Assembly: GCA_028023455.1 (NCBI GenBank)
Contig: JAQFVV010012530.1
Span: 2,500,909 to 2,564,908, forward strand
Length of the DNA: 64,000 nt
Origin: Epiperipatus broadwayi
Lineage: Eukaryota; Onychophora; Udeonychophora; Euonychophora; Peripatidae
Reading direction: 5' to 3'
Part shown: one piece after another, positions 1 to 13,924 of the stretch
Layout of the letters: each line of letters begins with the position of its first letter
Numbering within the stretch: the first letter of the stretch is position 1
Notes under the pieces: generated by a model
What the model was told of the DNA's origin: nothing
Databases searched by the model: none
What the model saw: the letters and a program-made list of their open reading frames with translations, nothing else
Made by a program: the position numbers and the translations under genes

Positions 1-533
1 ATTTTTTTTTTAAAATTTATTACTTACTTATTCTGACTTATTTATAATATCTAATTATTATTCTTTAGACATTAAAATGGATTATACGATAGTTATTTTC
101 GAATACATTTAATAGTATTTATCAATTCACAATTATTTTTTTTAACATTTGCTTATGTAAAAATTATTACTTAACATCCCTTATCAAACCAACTGACACT
201 ATTAAAATATTTAAATTATTCTATTTTAATAATTAACTAGTTTAATTTTCATTTTTATCATTATTATTTTTTTAAAAATCAGACAATTTCAAACCAAAAG
301 GTTAAGCTAAGATAACCTTGATTACCTCTTGGAACTAAGTGACACTTCAGTTAGGTACAATATACACTTTAATGCATTTTTTTGCATTAAGTGTATATGA
401 ATGAAGTATTATAAGAAATATATATGATTATATGAAGATATGCAAAGAAAGTGAAGGAGAAGAATAACATAGTAATCTTGATTTTCTTTTAATAAATTTT
501 TTTTTTTTACTGAAATCTATATAACAACTAGAG
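1..533. other. AT-rich left flank, no gene seen
   Basis: Low-complexity AT-rich DNA without a recognisable exon. It probably lies in the NUP214 intron that precedes the first exon in the window. A short inverted repeat around 355-400 (ATACACTTTAATGCA and its complement) could form a small hairpin. Confidence 0.5.
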
Positions 534-1344
534 CAGTGGTTCCCAACCCTGTGCCCAGGAGCAGAAATGCACCTGTGGATTGTTTTATGTGTGTCCACCG
601 TTATTTGATGACGATAGAAAAGATTTTATTTAAATTTTATTTTAACCAGTCACTAGTAATTAAGAGCCAATAAAACGCAAACAATGAAAAAACGAGGGCC
701 ATATTGATACCATTAATGCAGATGTAATGTTTTTCAAGCTAACAGCAATGCAATACAAATCAACTGTTGGTAATTAATCATATAATATGAGAAACAAAAT
801 CAACAATAACACATGTAACAGATGCAATGCCATCTCCCATTCCAACGAGTTTACGCTGCAGCTATGAATTGTGATCATTATTATTTCTGTTCACGTTGTG
901 ATTTAAACAAAATTAAAAGTATTTTTTCGGAAACAATTTTCTTTTTATTTTATTTTAATAGTATCTATGCAAAATGAAGTCTTAAAAATGCACAGTTGTT
1001 TTGTCTAAATTTATAATACAAGGAACAATTGTGCATTATTAAATCTCAAACATATTTTCTTAGTTTTGAAAAAAAAATTCATAATTTTAATACAACTTTA
1101 AATTTTGTCTTGCCAATATTTCCTGAACCCTTTTTTTAGAACCTAATTATCGCTGGTGTAATTTAGAAACTAAAAAATAACTTTATCATTATTATAAAAA
1201 ATTAAATAAAAATAATTTTTTAATTTCTTTCACTTACAATGCTCTATATAAATACTATAAATATGCTTTGAAAAAAGATTGTGCCCACTACTTGATCAGT
1301 ATTTTAGAATTTTCTCTAAGGCATGAAAAGGTTGGGAACTCCTG
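534..1344. mobile_element. hAT-type non-autonomous DNA transposon (811 bp)
   Basis: The left end reads CAGTGGTTCCCAACC and the right end is its imperfect complement, GGTTGGGAACTCCTG. Such ends are typical of hAT-superfamily elements. The element is flanked by an 8-bp target duplication, AACTAGAG at 526-533 and AACCAGAG at 1345-1352, with one mismatch; 8 bp is the hAT signature length. No transposase frame remains inside, so it is a MITE or an internally deleted copy that depended on a transposase supplied elsewhere. The mismatches in ends and duplication indicate an old insertion. Confidence 0.85.
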
Positions 1345-1352
1345 AACCAGAG

Positions 1353-4300
1353 TAATGTAAAATACTTGAGCTTTATTCCTTGCTATTAAGGTTAAAACAG
1401 CATGACACAACGAGCCTATCAATTAGTCTGGTCCACTAATCCAATATTGTTTACTTTATGGCCAGGAAGTTTTTGATAAATGTTGAAGTCCATTTGTTTA
1501 TAACTAATACTAAATTTATAAGGTATATCTTTTTGTGTTAATGATCAAGATATTGTTTAAGTATGCCTATTTAACCAACATGGTGCAAACTTTTATCAAA
1601 ACATTAAACTTTGAGTAAGATGTCATTCTAAGACAGTGACTTATGATTTAAAGACAAATGATAAGATTAAAACAGGAAAAATCATCGACATTTGACTACT
1701 GTCAGTATATTTTAATGAAGATTAAATTAATCAATAGTAAATATCGTGAATAATTGAAACAATTACTTGATTTAATGTTTCCATAAATGCTGCATATTGC
1801 TACTATTCATGGTTTATTGTATGGAAAGATGGGGCAGCTTTGGATATTTCACCAGTCTCTTACTGTATATTTTATATTTTGTATAAGTGGCCTTCTGTTT
1901 AAATAATATTGATTTAAAAAAACATTTCCTTTAGCAAATTTTTATTAAAAACATATTTGAAAATAATGAAAATATTTTTACAAAAAAAAAAAGTAATAAC
2001 ATAAGTTATAAAGGATTTCATGTCAGCTATTATACAAATTTGCAACTATATAATGTAGTCATAAAAATAAAATATAAATATTTTATACTTAAAAATATAT
2101 AATTATTTAGTATCCTAATGTCAAAAAAATACTTCCTTTTCTGCCAATTTTGATACAAAGTAAAAGTTACTATCAGAATCTGCTTACTAAGAAATATCAG
2201 TAGTCTATATTCTGCTGGTCTTATTTATTTCCTTTTCCCCTGATTTCAGCTGTTCTCTGGGAAGAATAGGTAAAACTAAAATTTAAACTGACACACAAAC
2301 AACTACTAATTAATAAAAAAAAATTTATTAAAATAGTGTTGCGAAATTAAGTATTGCTCATTTTGTGCCCATGACAAAGTTTGACGTGTAGCTCAGATCA
2401 TGCATGTGGAAGGCTTAGAAAGATTTGGTAAACCCTACTAAATTATGTAAAATTTAGAAATTATGAATACCAATAATCTCACAATTTATATATAGATTCC
2501 TATGCCATTTAATCAGATGTTTAAAATTCAGCAATTTAAAAAATCCAAACAAAACTATGAGAAGAGCTTATTCAAATTTTTATGACCGTCAGACATTTAG
2601 TTTAGCATAAGTTACAATCTACTTAAAGAACATTTTTTATTTTATCTCATATTTACATGTACAGTTTTAAATAACAACATACTGTGCAAATAAGTTAAAA
2701 TACAACTGCTCATCTTAAAGAGAAGAAAAACTCAATTCAGTAAATGCAAGCAAATTAGCTAATTGATTGAGCACCATGTTTCTATTTTGTTTCTTAAAGA
2801 ATTTTTTCCTAGAAAGTATAGTAGTAAATTAAAACTTAATTAAAGTATCTTTCAACAATAGTTATTTCATCTGTCTCTATAACCATCTACTGTGAATTTG
2901 TGTAATCAATGGATACCAAATACTATAATGTTCATTGATTAATCAAGCTTGTAGTAGATGGCTTTAAAGCTGATTGAAATTAACTACTCTTGGATACTTA
3001 AGAAAGGTCCTATAACATTGTTGGTAAAATAAAGCTAACCTGAATGAAGAGATGGAAAATTATTATGACTTAAAAATATGGATTCAAGACATTCAATTGT
3101 TGCGCTCATTTGCTTTATGAATGGAATTTAACAGTGACTGATCAAAGCAGATGCAGACAAGCACAGGTCATGAATCTTATAGCTAATGATTGTCAAATCT
3201 ACGGTAGCAGAATTGAATGATTTACTAAAGCCACTAGTGTTTCTATCTCCTAATTGGAATCTACAAATCCCTGTGTCATAAATAAAAAATTCATTTTTTA
3301 AATAAATAAATTTTCATGGCAAGGAATAGAGGGAACTAATTTGTCATTTCTTAATTTTTTGTTATGTAAAAATAAATCAGATGGTTCTATCTATATTAAA
3401 ATCAATAGTTATTATTTACATTTAGTTTTTTTTAAAGCACTATTTGCTAAAAAAATATGAAAACAAAGAAGTTATAAAAGGGAAGAGGTAAGAAATTTAT
3501 TGTTAAAATTATTTGTAATCCAGAAAAAAATAACAATTTAGAAAAGCTATGAAATTAAATGTACTATGTTAAAGTCAAGTGAGAAATACCAAGTGATTCT
3601 AAAAAAAATATTCTTTTTTTAACTAATTTTTCTGTATTGAAACTGTTGGACAGTTGAAACTTTCAGCTATTTTTGAAAACATGGAATAATGAAGTATTGG
3701 CTTTGTATTATGTAAAATATGCAGAAAAGTGTGTTGTTATTTTTTCTGTTATAACTCTAAAGACTGATGAGATTCATTACTTAATATGTGATTATGTTAT
3801 GTTTAGAATAATACTTTAATAAACTTTAATTGTGCACATTAATACCAATTAGTTAATGTTTTTAGAAATTCATATTTAATTATCTATATATGAATTTGTA
3901 TAATTACAGATCTTTATATAATTATATGCGTATATTTAAGAAGTTTATATATATATTCTTTTCCATGTCTTTTTGTTTGTTTGGATTTTTTTTAAAGGCT
4001 GAAGATGAGCATTTAAAATAGTTGAAACATATTTAATAATATTATAAAATCATATGTGGGAAAAATGTCTGATTGGATTATTCTTATATTGATTAAAGCT
4101 CTTAAGTTTTTCTGTGTGGTAAATTCTTATGCAGAACTTCACCTGGAATCTATTTAAACTAATTTAAGGAAGTTCTCACAATAGACTAGTTTTTAATGTA
4201 TAAAAATTCTTTTCAGACAGCTTAAGATTTTATTCTGGCAGCTGGCTCATACTTTACCATCATTTGTCAATAAATGGTTATCTAACAATTTATATTTAGC

Positions 4301-4536
4301 TAAAGGATAAAAGGAAAACCACTCAAATCTTGGAATGGATATTTTGAATACTTGTTTTTTTTTTCTTTATTGTTCTTCTATGAGGGGCATTGAAGTGATC
4401 TTTGGACTGCAGTGAGCTATTTATTTTAAACTTTATATTTGTACACACACACATATATACACAGTATTTACTTACAGATCATTAAGTATTATAATAAAAT
4501 ATTCATATAAATTCTTTATTAAAAATCCAAATTTAG
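1353..4536. other. Intronic DNA upstream of the first NUP214 exon seen
   Basis: No coding exon could be supported. A degraded copy of an interspersed repeat lies at about 2,868-2,980 (ACCATCTACTGTGAA ... TAGTAGATGGC, a loose inverted repeat). A fragment at about 3,650 (GGACAGTTGAAAC) resembles the GAAACTGT motif of foldbacks elsewhere in the window. A short CA/TA microsatellite lies at about 4,441-4,462. Confidence 0.5.
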
Positions 4537-4665
4537 TTTGCTGGAGTCCAAAAGGTAAACAGATAGTTGTGGGAACAAATGATGGTACGTTGACGCAATA
4601 TACATCCTCCTTTCAACAAACAAGAGTAATTCCCGCTCCAGATTTTTTTGAAACATCTCGAGCTG
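4537..4665 (+). CDS. NUP214: NUP214 exon a (beta-propeller blade)
   Basis: The exon follows an AG acceptor and ends at a GTAATG donor. It starts in phase 2, carries 42 full codons and ends one base into the next. The peptide begins CWSPKGKQIVVGTNDG and continues with VIPAPDFFE. This lines up with the vertebrate NUP214 propeller segment around VCWSPKGKQLAVGKQNGT and VIPCPPFYE, recalled from family knowledge. NUP214 (CAN) is a nuclear pore protein of the cytoplasmic face; its N-terminal seven-bladed propeller binds the RNA helicase DDX19/Dbp5 in mRNA export. The preceding exon is not visible, so the gene enters the window from the left. Confidence 0.9.
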
Positions 4666-5604
4666 GTAATGTACATTTTTTATATTTATTTATAAGGAAT
4701 AAATTATTTAGTGCAATTTGAAATTTTGTTATGTAATTTTATATATTATATACATATGCACTTGTCTGTATTTATGTGCATGTGTGTATTTACTTGTACA
4801 TATGCTTGCAGGTATTTACACACACACACATGCAAATTTCAAAAACCAAATGCTAAACTGATCAATAACAAACCAAATATACCAATTCAAAACTAAATTT
4901 CAAATTAAAAAGTTCATTAATGATGTTTTCTCTGCTAAGGTAGACTTTTCAAGTGCAAACCATAACACAAAACAAGCCATATATACTACTAATTTTCCAC
5001 AATTTAACCAAACATTTAAAATATCTTAGCCTAAGGTATTAAAAGAAGTTTTGATATCGTTGATAATAAGTGCTAATTTGATTTTGGCTAGTAATTTAGT
5101 TTTGAATCTATATGTTTATATTTGAGAGTAGTTCAAAATTCACACAAACTAGTTTTTTTTTTTTTAATTACTGATGGCTATATAATTTATTTTCTATTAA
5201 AACATTGGTAACAATGATATCTGGTTCCCAAACTCTTATAAAACCTTTAAAAATATCATAATAAATTTAAGCAAGTGAAATTATTACATTTCCAAAATTT
5301 TTGTTTAAACTGGTAAGACATATGCACAATTTTTATCCATTCGATAGAACAAAGAGCTGAACATTAGCAAATCTTTGGTCATATTCAAATCTTTAACTTA
5401 ATTTCAAACAGGTTCTCAGGGTAAATTACATTTTGCTTTAAAAAATTTTATGATGTTTTTATCACTAATCTTTAAGAAAGATGGGTTAATATTTATGGAA
5501 ATTGTCCAAGGCCTTCAAATCTTAATGGCTGCATTGGTCACCCTAATCTGATACAATTAGTTATCATTTTATAATTAAAGATGCATGTGAATCATCATAT
5601 GGGT

Positions 5605-5742
5605 GTTATGTGTAAGAATGTATGCTGGGGTGTTATGCAGAAGGGAGGTTAGAGATTGGAGAAGATGGATTTAACTTGGAGGGATCTTTATTCTGTAGTG
5701 GATTGATAATGGTTGATGTTGATGATGATATGTTATATGCAT
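5605..5742 (+). mobile_element. 5'-truncated RTE-type LINE, 3' terminal fragment
   Basis: Translation gives a broken version of the C-terminal tail of the RTE element at 42.5-45.3 kb: AGVLCRREVRDWRRWI, then WIDNG and stop, with two internal stop codons. It ends in a TTGATGATGATATG tail, the simple 3' repeat typical of RTE-clade elements. Only about 140 bp remain, as expected from 5' truncation during target-primed reverse transcription. Confidence 0.8.
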
Positions 5743-7300
5743 GTAGTTGTTGTCAACTTCATAAATTATTGTGTTTAAAGAGCTTTGCAATGTAATGGAG
5801 TTACTTTTCCTCTAAAGTCATCCTTGAAAAGTGTTAGCCATATAGTCTTAAAAGCTAATAATAATCAATATTGAAATGCCTTCTAATAAGCTTGTTATGA
5901 TATAAGATATTAGATGTTACTTAATAACCAATTTCTGAATTGTAAATTATGTACTATCATAATTGCAATTCAACAATTGTTTATTATAGTAATCTCATGA
6001 CCATCAGATATCCTTGTATTGTTTTCCACTATTTATCATCTTTTTCATTGGTCCTTAATTCAGTGTCATAGAAATACTTATTAAGAATATGCTTGTATCA
6101 TTTTTTTAAATGTTTTTTTTTTTTGTTGGTATTTTTATTTGACCATTTATAGTCCCAATGCAATGTTTTCCAAAGAATAATTTTTTTTAAAATTTAAATT
6201 GGATATATTTATTTTATTAAAAACCCTAATAACAATCACATATTCTCTCTTTTAATTCTATAATTCGGAGATGTAGTAATTGTTTTTTTATATATTCATT
6301 TTAGAAAAGAGTTAATCCCCCCCCCCCATCAGAATTCAACAGTTTAAACAAAAGCGGACTTTTATTTTTTAATTTTTAATTAAAAATCTTAATTAAAAAA
6401 AAAAAATTGAATTTTTTATATTCAGAGATAATTGAAGCACTATAAATGTCAATTTATTTATTTTTATAATAAATTAATGGTTAGATAAAATTACTTATTT
6501 TTTTAAAAAAAATGTAGTGATTAATTAATAATTAATAATGTGGAATTAATAAAAAAAATTCATAGTAAATGATATCTGTGACACCTCATTTTTAAGTTTT
6601 TTTTTTGGTGTGTTTCTAACTATTTGAATTAATAGCTCAGACCAGCTATATAAATACATTTTCGTGAACTTAAGTTGAGTAACACGCTAAGCTTTTCCGC
6701 ATTAATTAGATAACAATAATATCTAATTCCATTCTGGTAAATAACCTTAACATTTACATTTCTGGTTTTATTTTATTAATTAAATAATATTTTTAATTGT
6801 CGTGCAATACAAAAAATATCTTTCTGCTTCAAATTGTTTTCATTAGGAAAAATTTTTGAATTTCTTCAATTTTAAACATTGTTATATTTATTTTAGAGTG
6901 CATGCATAGAATTTATTATTCAAAGCACATATCTAGAGGTTGAAGAGTTGATAAAGAAATATTTGTTAAATAGATTATAGATTCTAGATTTTTTTAAAAC
7001 ATAATTATTGTATTTAAAAAAATAGTTGAACAGTTTATTGCTACATAAGAAATTTGAGCTACAAAAGTAACAAAGCAGAGCTGCAAATTCATGAACTTTT
7101 GAGTTCCAGAGTCATTTATTCTATCATTGCACTAAATCAATATATTGTGTGGGAATTCACAACAAATCTGAGCATTGCACATGACATTGGGTCATGATTC
7201 ATAGATCTCCAAAATGTATATATATGTTTTATGTTTATGTATACAGTATATATATTTATAAAATTAAATACTGCTTATTGCTGTATTAATAATTATAAAT

Positions 7301-7554
7301 AAAATAGAAAATCATATAACATTACAATACTAGTAAAAAAAAAACAATTTTTTTACTAAAATTCTTCCACAACCATTTCATCTATTAACAAATAGGCTAT
7401 TTTGTTTTGTGTAGATATATGTTGTAAATATCTTGTTGAATTTCACTTGAAAAGATCTATTTTTTAATAGATAAAACTATGATTATAGAAGAATTTTAGT
7501 AAAAAAATTTTTTTTTTTGGGTAGTATTGTAATATTATATGATTTTCTATTTTA
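7301..7554. repeat. Foldback MITE
   Basis: An inverted repeat with arms of about 70 bp. The left arm starts AAAATAGAAAATCATATAAC and the right arm ends with its complement GATTTTCTATTTTAG. The inner arm parts (ACTAAAATTCTTCCA and TAGAAGAATTTTAGT) also pair. There is no coding potential. Class II MITE is the likely origin; the superfamily is undetermined. Confidence 0.75.
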
Positions 7555-7639
7555 GTATATAGATATGTAATAAATTATATTATAATAAATTATAATAAAT
7601 ATATAATTGAATTGAATATTACATATATATATATATATA

Positions 7640-7900
7640 CTGTAACCTTCTACTAGATCGCTGTAATCATAAACGAATCATGCCACACGTTTTTAGGTGT
7701 CATAATCCCCCCTGTAACCTACCCACTAATCTAACTAGTCATAAATTAATCATGCCGCATGTTATTAGGGTGACTAAATCCTCCTATGTAACTTATCATA
7801 CTCATCTTACTAGTCCAATTACACGTTTGGAAACCATATCTTTCTCTGTAACCTTCCTAGCTACAACTAATCTCAAATATACGTCTAAAAATAAATGTTA
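7640..7900. repeat. Degenerate tandem repeat, about 72-bp unit
   Basis: Units begin CTGTAACCTTCT at 7,640, CTGTAACCTACC at 7,712, CTATGTAACTT at about 7,784 and CTCTGTAACCTT at about 7,844. The first two share an inner AATCATGCC(A/G)CA block. The first two spacings are 72 bp and the last unit is shorter. The open frame across it is a product of the repeat rather than a gene. Confidence 0.7.
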
Positions 7901-8290
7901 AACTAAAGAGATGATTTCTTTATTGACTAAGCTTGCATGAAACTAAACTTAAAGAAGATCACAAGGTGATTAATAATTTCTGGTCAAACTAGTTTCAAAA
8001 TCTACGAACAAACAAACAAACAAAAGGTTATGAAATGAACTTAATATTTATCAAACCAATAAATAAATATTAATTAGATCGATGGAATGAATATGAAATT
8101 AAAATATAAATTGGGCAATAAGTAAATTAGGATGTAGATGACTAAATGGATGATGAAAATAAGGAATAATTAAATAATAAAATGAAATGAGTCTGAGAAT
8201 GAAGAGAAAAGAATGAAGATGTATCAGGATAATGAATGATTAAGATGATGGTAGAATAAGAGTTAATGGATGATTAAGATGATAATGGAA

Positions 8291-8311
8291 AGATCGGAAG
8301 AGCACACGTCT
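8291..8311 (+). other. Exact match to an Illumina TruSeq adapter start
   Basis: The bases AGATCGGAAGAGCACACGTC, plus one further T, are identical to the start of the common TruSeq read-through adapter. A 21-bp chance match is very unlikely. It sits in a GA-rich low-complexity stretch (about 8,060-8,400) where assemblers make errors. The most likely explanation is adapter sequence carried into the assembly, possibly at a join. Confidence 0.85.
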
Positions 8312-11091
8312 TAATAGGATAGTGAATTAGGATGAAAGAAGAATAAAGAAAGATTGAAATGACAGATGAGAAGAATGATGATGATGAAAGATGATGTCCA
8401 AAACTCTAAATTTGATATTGAATTAAATGATAATAAGACAACTAAATCAAATACGGATTCCAAGCTTAACAAAACCAGAATATTCACCATAAAGTCAAAA
8501 CAAGCTATACATTTCAGACAAAAGAAGCAATTTATACTTTAAAGTTCAGTTGACTTTTATAAAACTGTGAATGTAACACAACTCCAATCCATTACAATAA
8601 ATAACTAGATATAAAATTTACTACAAATTCAAATCCTATATTGCAGATTAATATAACTTATTCTTCTCAGGGTTCACATAACTTAAAGGTTGCTATACAA
8701 GATATATTTGGGTCAGTGAGAGGGATTTTGCCACTACCCAAATATAATGCACAAAACAGCTCTTGATACAAAATCGAATTAACAAACAGTGTTTAATAAT
8801 TTCAAAGAAACTTTATAAATTCCCTAACTATGATAAACTTTAAGCTTCAATAAATATGAATAACTTTTCAATAGCTAAACACAATAACTTACTAACTTCC
8901 TTTTCTCAAATAATTATAAATAAGGTGGTCAAGGTAAGTGAATGATAGATCTGCAGGTTCAAATAAACAGATTAAACCAATATTAAGTGTTTAATCTTTT
9001 AGTATACCACTTAAAATAATACACTCTAGGTTACCAGTATTTTGATTATTAAGTAATGATGCCCTAGATATACTCATAAATTATAGGGCTTAACAAAATT
9101 ATTCTGATATACCAACATGTAGTGACTTATACCATATTGATCGATGATGATTTCTATATAATCATAGGATATGTCAATAGCAATAACAATAATAATGTGT
9201 GGGTGTGTTGATTAGCAATAAGACTATTGACAATTAAATAAATTTTTAACACAACAAGATTTATTTACAAGTCCATATCAGACACATTACATGAAACAAG
9301 ATGGCTTCATCAAATAAAATCAGGGATGTAAATTTATAGGTATCTCATTGACTATAGTAAATAAGACAAACATTTTTGGATATGTTTCTTTTATTATTCT
9401 ATCTTATAGAATAAAACAGTTAAACCTTATTTAAGCTAACTTAGCATTTAAATTATAAAACAAAATAAACTTAGGTTTTTGGGATATACACAACTTTTTA
9501 AATGTAAAAACTCTTAAGTTATAATTTAGTATATTAAACTAGAGCTATTAGATTTATTAGAATATAATAAGGGCAATTATCATATTCAGTCCAATTAATT
9601 TATTCTCATTTACTGTAAAAAGATTCATTATATTGATGTGGGACAGACATCATAAGTTAAATGCACACATGACACCAAAACATTGCCTATGTCCACAACC
9701 TAATCATTTAATAATTAACTTATCAATCCATCTGTGAATCACTACTTGATGAAGACCAATCCACACTGTCCATGTACACCCCTTGCTCTTTTATACAGAG
9801 GTTATACAAACGCTAGTAAATTTTTGGTTGTTTTGTCTATAAACTGATGAAGATTACACAACATCATAAAGACACTATTCCAATTAGACAAACACTATAG
9901 ATATATCAGTGTCCCTTAATCTGACTTTATCTTATCCTTGCTATTTGATTTTGAAATACAAAACTTCACCATACACGGTGGAAAACTAACTATATAACTT
10001 CATGAGGGATCTAACAATAAAGGGAGGCTCTACAAAACAACATGATAGTTGTATAATAATATGGCCAATTCCAATACCTTCATAGGTATAAAAGTGCGGG
10101 CAGTGCCTCTTCACTGGAAAATAGAATTCAGACCATGGGGATCATCCTCTTTTAGGATTAACTATGCTCTAAGCACTAACTATTAATCAGCCTCGACAAT
10201 ATCATCCTCTCATTTAATCAGCAATGGGGGATTCTCCATCAGCCCATGCACAATATTAATATTAATCTTATTATATTGATGCCATTACATGTGGCACATA
10301 CTTATCAGCTAAAAGCTGTCACAAAACCGATCAATACGATAGCAAAGTAAAACAACACTAATAATAAAAATGGAAATATAAATATTCCATTTCACAATGC
10401 AGAAACTATTAATGTTTTATAAACAAACCACCAACATATAAGTAAGATGACCATTAATTATTTTAAAATACCAATTATACTTTTGGTTATAGCAAGCCAT
10501 GTACACGTAAACAATGAAGATTAACCTACATTTTGTATTTAAAGTGGACATGTTCCTTCATAGGCAAAATTAAGCAATAAAAGAAATGCTTATTAAATTA
10601 TTTTATATAATAGAACAATTGTGTCATTATGTGTATAATTTTGACAAGTTTGGGTCTGTTTGTTCCCCCTCAATATAATATTAACATCTGTTTTAGCAGT
10701 GCAAGAGATAAATATTTCTCTCTCTTACCAGATAAATGATATTCAATATTATGTTTCCCTTAATTGGAAAAATAAAAAAATATATATGTATATTAGATGT
10801 ATATATTTCTTTATACATCTCTATATCCTTATTAAGTACATTTTATATCATCATAAAATATATAAATATAAAAAAAAAACTAATGCCTGAATAACACATG
10901 AAAGAAAAAAAAAACGTATTACAATATTATATATAGCAATAACAAAAATAAACAAACATTACATTTTCTCCCATTAGACTTTATCTTAGTAGATAAAGTT
11001 TGATCCGTTCTTATGAGCAAAAGGACAAGAAAACGGATATTATAAGCAAATATTCCCAAGTAAATATATACATTGATTATCCGGTTCAATA

Positions 11092-11281
11092 GTGAGACAA
11101 TCTTCAGACAAAATTCAAATACTTTCCAAAGGCAAAATCATTTATGGGTTTATGTACTAATATTAACATCGTGAGACAATATTTAAAATATTTTCCAAAG
11201 GCAATAAAATCATTTGTTGGTTTATGTACTTATATCAGTATCGTGAGACAACATTTAAACATTTTCCAAAGGCAATAAAAA
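11092..11281. repeat. Tandem repeat, 72-79 bp unit, three copies
   Basis: Three units start GTGAGACAAT/C at 11,092, 11,171 and 11,243. Each contains TTTCCAAAGGCAA, and the first two are followed by ATCATTT and GGTTTATGTACT. Function unknown; probably non-coding tandem duplication. Confidence 0.75.
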
Positions 11282-11284
11282 TGG

Positions 11285-11810
11285 GTTTAAAATTATTTAT
11301 TGATTTGTTTATTTTGTTTTTCCATCCGTGCGAAGATCTGTCATAATTTTAAATGATCTGGGTGATTTTAAAACGGTTTAAAATATTATTACTTTGCAAG
11401 TTATTCAATAAAGATAAAAATAAATAAACACTTCTTCACTTCCTTCCTATCAGCAATTAAGATGTTTTTAGTTATACTAAGTAGAATTTATTCAATTATA
11501 AATACGATATTCTAGGCGTTTTTAATTAATCTGTAACTTACTCTTTTCCAAATGCAGCACAATTAAAATAGGTTTATTACAATCTTTAAAACAAACTTTT
11601 TAAAATCATTTATGGATTTTGTTTACTTTGTTTTTCTGTCCACAGTAATATCTGTCAGAATTTTAAATCATCTGGGCAATTTTAAACATTTAAAGTATTA
11701 CTAATTTATATGTTGCATAATCAAGATAAAAAAATAAAAAAATATTTATTTATTCACTTCTATCAGCAAATTCATATGTGTTTAATAATGTTAAGAAGAA
11801 ATGGTTCAAT
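11285..11810. repeat. Two diverged direct copies of a block of about 250 bp
   Basis: The segments starting near 11,288 and 11,600 share, in the same order, TTTGTTTTTC, ATCTGTCA.AATTTTAAAT, ATCTGGG..ATTTTAAA, GATAAAAA.AAATAAA and CACTTC..TATCAGCAA, at an offset of about 312 bp. They directly follow the shorter tandem repeat, so this part of the intron grew by serial duplication. Confidence 0.65.
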
Positions 11811-13924
11811 AGTAAGCAATTATCAATAAAATATACTTGGCATTAATATTCTGTCATTTTTCTATTTTCACCAGCTACACAAATTAGTGCCAAACACCAC
11901 TAGCAGATGAGTTTCTTCTCTAATGAAAATAAGACATAAGTTATGCATTTTTTTTTTTAAATTGACTAAATTTTATATGATTTAAAAATGACTTTTTAGT
12001 TTGTTTATTATCTCTCTTAAAACTTTTCTTCAAAATTATTTCGAGATTATTTTTATTGAGATGACAATTTATAAACAACGTATTTTTCAGATTTATGCTT
12101 AATAGCAGCGCGAAAATCAAAACACTTTAATCTTTTTCTTTTCAATCTAAATAATTTTTACGTCATTCATAAATCTGATAATTGCTTAAGATAAAGAAAA
12201 CAAAAGTAATCGCTTACGTTTTCTGGTATTCTTCATTTCAAATAGTACGTATTGAGGCGAATATTTATCCAGATAGCGGTCATTCTAGCTTCTCTAGTAA
12301 GCAAAATTAGAATCATACAATCGATGAAAAATAGTGTTGGAATATTACAGAGTTATTGAGTTCTACTCCATTCTGTTTAAAAACATATAATCATGAGATT
12401 TTGTCCAAATTAATTTTCAAGGTTATTATTTTTCAGCTTATTCCTTTTATTTTATTTTATACGTGGATTTTTAAAGTCTTGTTCTGATTCTTCTTCTCTT
12501 AGTAGTCCCCCCCCCCCTACAAACTTGTTATAGTATTTATTCCTTGTGTTATAATGCCTGATTGGTCCTAAATGATCCAATCACTGTAAAATGTGAATAA
12601 ATTAATATTTTTATCCCTCTAGTGAAAAAAAATCTAGACTGTTACATTTCAATTTAAATTAAAATATAATATATTTAAAGATTGTTTATAAAGAAAATTT
12701 AGAAGAATTATAAATTGATTTTGTTGTTTATTTTTAATTACTGTTTAATAATAATAATAAAGTGTTAAATATTTTCATGCTTCCAAATTGGTTTAATACT
12801 ATTAAAATATTATTTGAAATAGCTGCCACTGGAACTTGTGATAAAATGTTTATGAGATTCATATCCACTCTATCAGATTTTCCAGTGTCTCACAAACAGT
12901 CAAGATCATCATCACTTTCAAGATATTTCTTAGTGAGCTTTTGCTTAGTGGGAAAATTATAATCCACAAGCATTTCACTCTATAACTGATTTCTACACAC
13001 TGATTTTCAATATCTTAACAAATTATTACTAATTAAAATTTAAAATTTTACACGCTGGATCACTGAATAAAACTTACTATCATTGAGCCAAAACATATGG
13101 TTACAATACACTCACACACATTTTCTAAACAATAAGTATGGAATGTTTTAATTTAAAGGTTAAGTTATTCTATATGACAATTGTGTTTCTGTAAATATTT
13201 ACTAAATTGCTTCTTATTTATAATTTTTAGTAGACTTTCTATCGCATTTAAATATATGTCATTTCTTTTTTCTGGTTTTGTGAAAAATATTGAATTGAGA
13301 GTTCATTATATGATCTAATTCCTAATTTTATAATGATCTTACTAAAGAATGCATCAGTAGAATTTAAAATGCACTTATTTCATCTAAGAAGTCATCATCA
13401 TACCATAACATTGAAAATATATCTGTTACATATCAAAAGCAATCTCTTATGCAGGAACAAGAATGAATTACCAAAAGATTTTATGTGGCATATAGGCATT
13501 ACAAGGCTACAATTGAAATGCAGAATTTCCAAAATTGAAGTGTTTATTCTACATAAACTTGATGAAAATAATTACCAAGTTTCATTTTATTCATTAGCTA
13601 ATCATTTTAATTAAATTTAATCTAGAAGTGGCAAACATTTTGCACACACACACACATTTAATATTATCCTCTTTAAATAAATTACTGCACAATCTGGACC
13701 AACTGAAGAATGTTGGTACAGCCAAAATTATCTTTTTTTTTTTTTTACAGATCTTTGTTCTTGTGTTTGAAGTGCAGGGCGACATAAAACTTTAATTAAC
13801 AGATCTTTTGCATTACCCAATATTAATCTTTTTTGCACATGTATTCTAGCATTATCATTGAAATAATGATTTCCCCCCTGGCTTAAGATCAATCATTTAA
13901 TAGTATTCTGTCCTATAGACAGGT

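Noticed and set aside
2249-2268. A 20-base stretch between TTTCAG and GTAAAA that could be a micro-exon of NUP214
   Set aside because: Its sequence (CTGTTCTCTGGGAAGAATAG) does not fit the propeller peptide expected before exon a, and it contains a stop in one frame.
10083-10110. TATAAAAGTGCGGGCAGTGCC as a promoter
   Set aside because: No downstream exon or LTR boundary could be found. A TATA-like string in AT-rich DNA is weak evidence.
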